A stretch of DNA of 11,320 bases from JADGGV01 sp035715725 (lineage in GTDB: Bacteria; Gemmatimonadota; Gemmatimonadetes; Longimicrobiales; RSA9): positions 1 through 11,320 of the forward strand of contig DASTKT010000168.1 of assembly GCA_035715725.1 (NCBI GenBank). The letters run 5' to 3'. The notes below the pieces were generated by a model. It did no database searches, was not told the DNA's origin, and was given only the letters and a program-made list of their open reading frames with translations. Every line of letters starts with the position of its first letter. The stretch's first letter is position 1. The position numbers and the translations under genes are program-made. Below are positions 7,794-11,320 of this stretch, one piece after another.

Positions 7794-8939
<1,146 letters not shown>

Positions 8940-9078
8940 CCTAACCTCCTTCCGCCACACCCGTTTCCGAGTTACACTGGCGGCGGAGCAAAGCGCGAGC
9001 CGGGGCGAAACTCCCATCTTCCGACAACCGACACGCCGCGCCCGAGGCGAATCCGCCCGATGCGCCGACGCCGCGCCG

Positions 9079-9092
9079 CCGGCCTCGGCCGG
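9079..9092. other. GC hairpin in the leader of the kinase gene
   Basis: Inside the 194-bp spacer 8940-9133, the sequence CCGGC-CTCG-GCCGG forms a 5-bp all-GC stem with a 4-base loop, 41 bases before the kinase ATG. No T tract follows, so it is a poor intrinsic terminator for the ATPase gene. In DNA this GC-rich such short palindromes also arise by chance. The spacer otherwise holds no gene I can support. A TACACT at 8973-8978 could be a -10 element, but its -35 partner is weak. Confidence 0.25.
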
Positions 9093-9133
9093 AGCCGTGC
9101 GCGCGTCGAACCCCCGGGTGGCACGGTCGTCTG

Positions 9134-11320
9134 ATGCCCCGTAAGGCGTTCTCACCCACGCGTCTGGCCCTGCTCTACACCCTCATAGGTGTAGGCTGGA
9201 TCCTGATTTCCGACGTGCTCGTCGGGGCGCTGGTCCCGCCCGGATCACGGTTCGTCCTGATCGGGCTCGTCAAGGGCAGCCTCTTCGTCGCCGTCACGGG
9301 CCTCTGCATCTACGTGCTCGCGCGCCGCGAGGTCGTCCGCGGTCGCGCCGCGCAGGCGGAGCTCGAGGCCAGCGAGCAGCGGTTCCGCAGGCAGTACCAC
9401 GACTTCCCGATCCCCACCTTCACCTGGCGCGCCGACGGCGACGACCTGACGCTCGTCGACTGCAACGCCGCCGGCTTCGAGGCCAGCCGCGGCAAGGCCG
9501 TGGTCGGCGCGCGCGCCGCCGAGTGCTTCGCCGACGACCCCGACACGGCCGACGTGCTTCGTCGCGCGCTCGCCCGGCGAAGCACGCTCAGCGTCGACGC
9601 CCGCCGCACCTCGCCCGAGGGCGTGCTGCGCATCGTCCGCTTCCGCGCCTCGTTCGTGCCGCCCGACCTCGTGGTGGTCCAGACCGCCGACATCACCGCC
9701 GAGCAGCACGCCCACGAGCTCCGGTCGCAGTTGCTGGAGGAGGAGCGGCGCGGCCGCGAGCGCCTGTCCGCCGTGCTCGAGAGCATCCAGAGCGGCTTCT
9801 TCGCGGTCGACGCGGACTGGCGCTTCACGTACGTGAACCGCCATGCCGAGGCGCTGTTCGGGAAGCCCCGCTCCGACCTCCTCGGCCGCGTCCTCTGGGA
9901 CGAGATCCCGGGCGCCCGCGGCCCCGCCTTCGAGCGCCCGCTCCGCCGCGCGGCCGCCGAGGCCGCGCCGGCCGCATTCGAGGGGATCCTCGCCCCCGCC
10001 GACGCCTGGCTCGAGGTCCACGCCTATCCCTCCGCCGACGGCCTCTCCGTCTTCTTCGACGATGTCACCGAGCGGCGCCGCCTGGCCACGGACCTCCGGC
10101 GCTCCGACGCGCTGCTCGACATGATCTTCCAGCAGGCGCCCATCGGCTTCGCGTTCCTGGACCACTCGCTCCGCTACATGCGCGTGAACGAGCGCCTCGC
10201 CGAGATGAACGGCGTCTGCGCGGCCGACCACCTCGGCCGCGCCGTCACCGAGGTGCTCCCGGACGCCCCGCCGCAGGTCATCGCGGCGATGCGCAGCGTA
10301 CTCGATACGGGGGTGGGGATCACGACGGAGACCGGAGCCGGCGGCCCCGGCCGCGCCGGCGGCCGCGACTGGTGGCTCGGCGGCTATCCGGTCCGCACCG
10401 CCGACGGCGAGATCATCGGCCTCGGCGTGCTCGTCGAGGACATCACCGATCGCAAGCGGACCGAGGAGGCGCTCCGCGAGAGCGAGGCCCGCTTCCGTAC
10501 CGTCTTCGAGCAGTCGGCCGTCGGCATCGCGCTCTGCGACCTGCATGGCCGCTTCCTCGAGACGAACCCGGCGCTGCAGAAGATCCTGGGATACTCGGCC
10601 GACGAGCTGCGCGGCCGCCTCTTCGCCGAGCTCACGCACCCGGATGACCTGGCGACCGACCTCGATCCCGCCGAGCCGCTCGCCGGCGGCCGCCTCGACG
10701 ACGTCCGCAGCGAGAAGCGCTACATCCGCCGCGACCACGCGATCATCTGGGGCGAGGCGCGCATCTCGCTCCTCCGCGGCGTCGCCGGCGAGCCGCGCTA
10801 CCTCATCGCGATGCTCGAGGATGCCACGCAGCGCCGCGCCCTCGAGGACGAGCTCCGGCAGGCCCAGAAGATGGAGGCCGTCGGCCGCCTCGCCGGTGGC
10901 GTCGCGCACGACTTCAACAACCTGCTCACCGGCATCCGCGGCTACGCCTCGATGATCGCCGCCGAGCTGCGGATCGGCGAGCCGCTCCGCGCCGACGCCG
11001 AAGAGATCATCCGCGCGGCCGACCGCGCCGCCGCCCTCACCCGCCAGCTCCTCGCCTTCAGCCGCAAGCAGGTCCTCCAGCCGCAGGTCCTCGACCCGGC
11101 CGCGACGGTCGGGAACATGGGCCGCATGCTCCGCCGCGTCATCGGCGAGGACATCGAGCTCGTCGTCGTCGCGGAGCCCGACGTCGCCCGGGTACGGGCC
11201 GACCCGAGCCAGCTCGAGCAGGTCGTGCTCAACCTGGCCGTCAACGCCCGCGATGCCATGGCCAGGGGCGGCCGCCTCACGATCGAGACGCGCAACCTCA
11301 CCGTCACGGAGGCCGACGCC
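9134..11320 (+). CDS. Membrane-anchored multi-PAS sensor histidine kinase (3' partial)
   Basis: The frame from the ATG at 9134 is open through the last base (729 codons visible) and is cut by the window end. Two membrane segments come first (about residues 11-33 and 41-62), joined by a short loop; this TLIGVGWILISD...KGSLFV arrangement is a common anchor of bacterial PAS kinases. Four PAS-like domains follow at about 80-190, 211-313, 326-440 and 452-567; the second to fourth end in DDVTERR, EDITDRK and EDATQRR type linkers that lead into coiled-coil helices. The phosphorylation domain has its H-box at LAGGVAHDFNNLL, with His592 as the acceptor. The ATPase N-box begins at LNLAVNARDAM (Asn700, Asn704); the G-boxes lie beyond the window. 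This H-box type is often found in hybrid kinases with a C-terminal receiver domain, which may follow outside the window. The PAS domains are probably cytoplasmic and sense a small ligand, redox state or light; no heme or flavin residue can be assigned. There is no clear ribosome binding site, yet no ATG, GTG or TTG lies in frame just upstream. A link to the sugar genes is not shown. Confidence 0.93.
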   Translation, partial: MPRKAFSPTRLALLYTLIGVGWILISDVLVGALVPPGSRFVLIGLVKGSLFVAVTGLCIYVLARREVVRGRAAQAELEASEQRFRRQYHDFPIPTFTWRADGDDLTLVDCNAAGFEASRGKAVVGARAAECFADDPDTADVLRRALARRSTLSVDARRTSPEGVLRIVRFRASFVPPDLVVVQTADITAEQHAHELRSQLLEEERRGRERLSAVLESIQSGFFAVDADWRFTYVNRHAEALFGKPRSDLLGRVLWDEIPGARGPAFERPLRRAAAEAAPAAFEGILAPADAWLEVHAYPSADGLSVFFDDVTERRRLATDLRRSDALLDMIFQQAPIGFAFLDHSLRYMRVNERLAEMNGVCAADHLGRAVTEVLPDAPPQVIAAMRSVLDTGVGITTETGAGGPGRAGGRDWWLGGYPVRTADGEIIGLGVLVEDITDRKRTEEALRESEARFRTVFEQSAVGIALCDLHGRFLETNPALQKILGYSADELRGRLFAELTHPDDLATDLDPAEPLAGGRLDDVRSEKRYIRRDHAIIWGEARISLLRGVAGEPRYLIAMLEDATQRRALEDELRQAQKMEAVGRLAGGVAHDFNNLLTGIRGYASMIAAELRIGEPLRADAEEIIRAADRAAALTRQLLAFSRKQVLQPQVLDPAATVGNMGRMLRRVIGEDIELVVVAEPDVARVRADPSQLEQVVLNLAVNARDAMARGGRLTIETRNLTVTEADA

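Noticed and set aside
8950..8978. Possible promoter for the kinase gene with TACACT at 8973-8978
   Set aside because: The best -35 hexamer at the right distance (TTCCGC) matches the consensus poorly, so it is mentioned but not listed as a promoter.
9245..10909. Minus-strand open frame of 554 codons opposite the kinase gene
   Set aside because: The plus strand encodes PAS and histidine kinase motifs continuously from 9134 to the window end; the minus frame is a composition shadow.

Overview
The window is very GC-rich, clearly above 70% by eye, with strong G/C bias at third codon positions. It is gene-dense, with nearly every long gene starting or ending within about 200 bases of the next. This base composition and the gene content (an NdvB-type GH94 enzyme, a carbohydrate hydrolase with a discoidin domain, and a multi-PAS histidine kinase) would fit a GC-rich, soil-type heterotroph such as a member of Gemmatimonadota. 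That assignment is an impression, not a demonstration. There are no phage, transposon, CRISPR, tRNA or rRNA signs.

Layout: (1) 1-2676, plus strand: the C-terminal 891 residues of a large carbohydrate-active protein that begins before the window. It has the end of a jelly-roll-like domain, a discoidin (F5/8 type C) domain, a beta-sandwich and an (alpha/alpha)6 six-hairpin glycosidase-like module. (2) 2753-6301, plus: a cytoplasmic GH94 phosphorylase of about 1182 residues. It matches the C-terminal half of cyclic beta-1,2-glucan synthase (NdvB) but has no glycosyltransferase part. (3) 6302-6423: a 122-bp convergent gap holding five perfect copies of a 9-bp repeat. (4) 6424-7776, minus: a complete GH1 beta-glucosidase. 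(5) 7794-8939, plus: a MalK/UgpC/MsmK-type sugar ABC transporter ATPase, divergent from the GH1 gene with only 17 bp between start codons. (6) 8940-9133: a 194-bp spacer. (7) 9134-11320, plus: a membrane-anchored sensor histidine kinase with four PAS-like domains, cut by the window end inside its ATPase domain.

Inferred role: genes 1 to 5 read as a beta-glucoside/beta-glucan use locus. The partial hydrolase would act on a polymer outside the cytoplasm. The ATPase would power uptake of oligosaccharides through permeases encoded elsewhere. The GH94 enzyme would phosphorolyse the imported oligosaccharides to glucose 1-phosphate, and the GH1 enzyme would hydrolyse the remaining short glucosides. 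The NdvB-like GH94 architecture points to beta-1,2-glucan (sophoro-oligosaccharides) as the best candidate substrate. Linkage cannot be read from sequence alone. The kinase may be unrelated to this locus.

No clearly new type of system is visible. The most interesting points are the uncharacterised six-hairpin hydrolase paired with a free-standing NdvB-type phosphorylase, a repeat-built Ala/Asp/Pro linker inside that phosphorylase, the intergenic 9-bp repeat array, and the 17-bp divergent gap.
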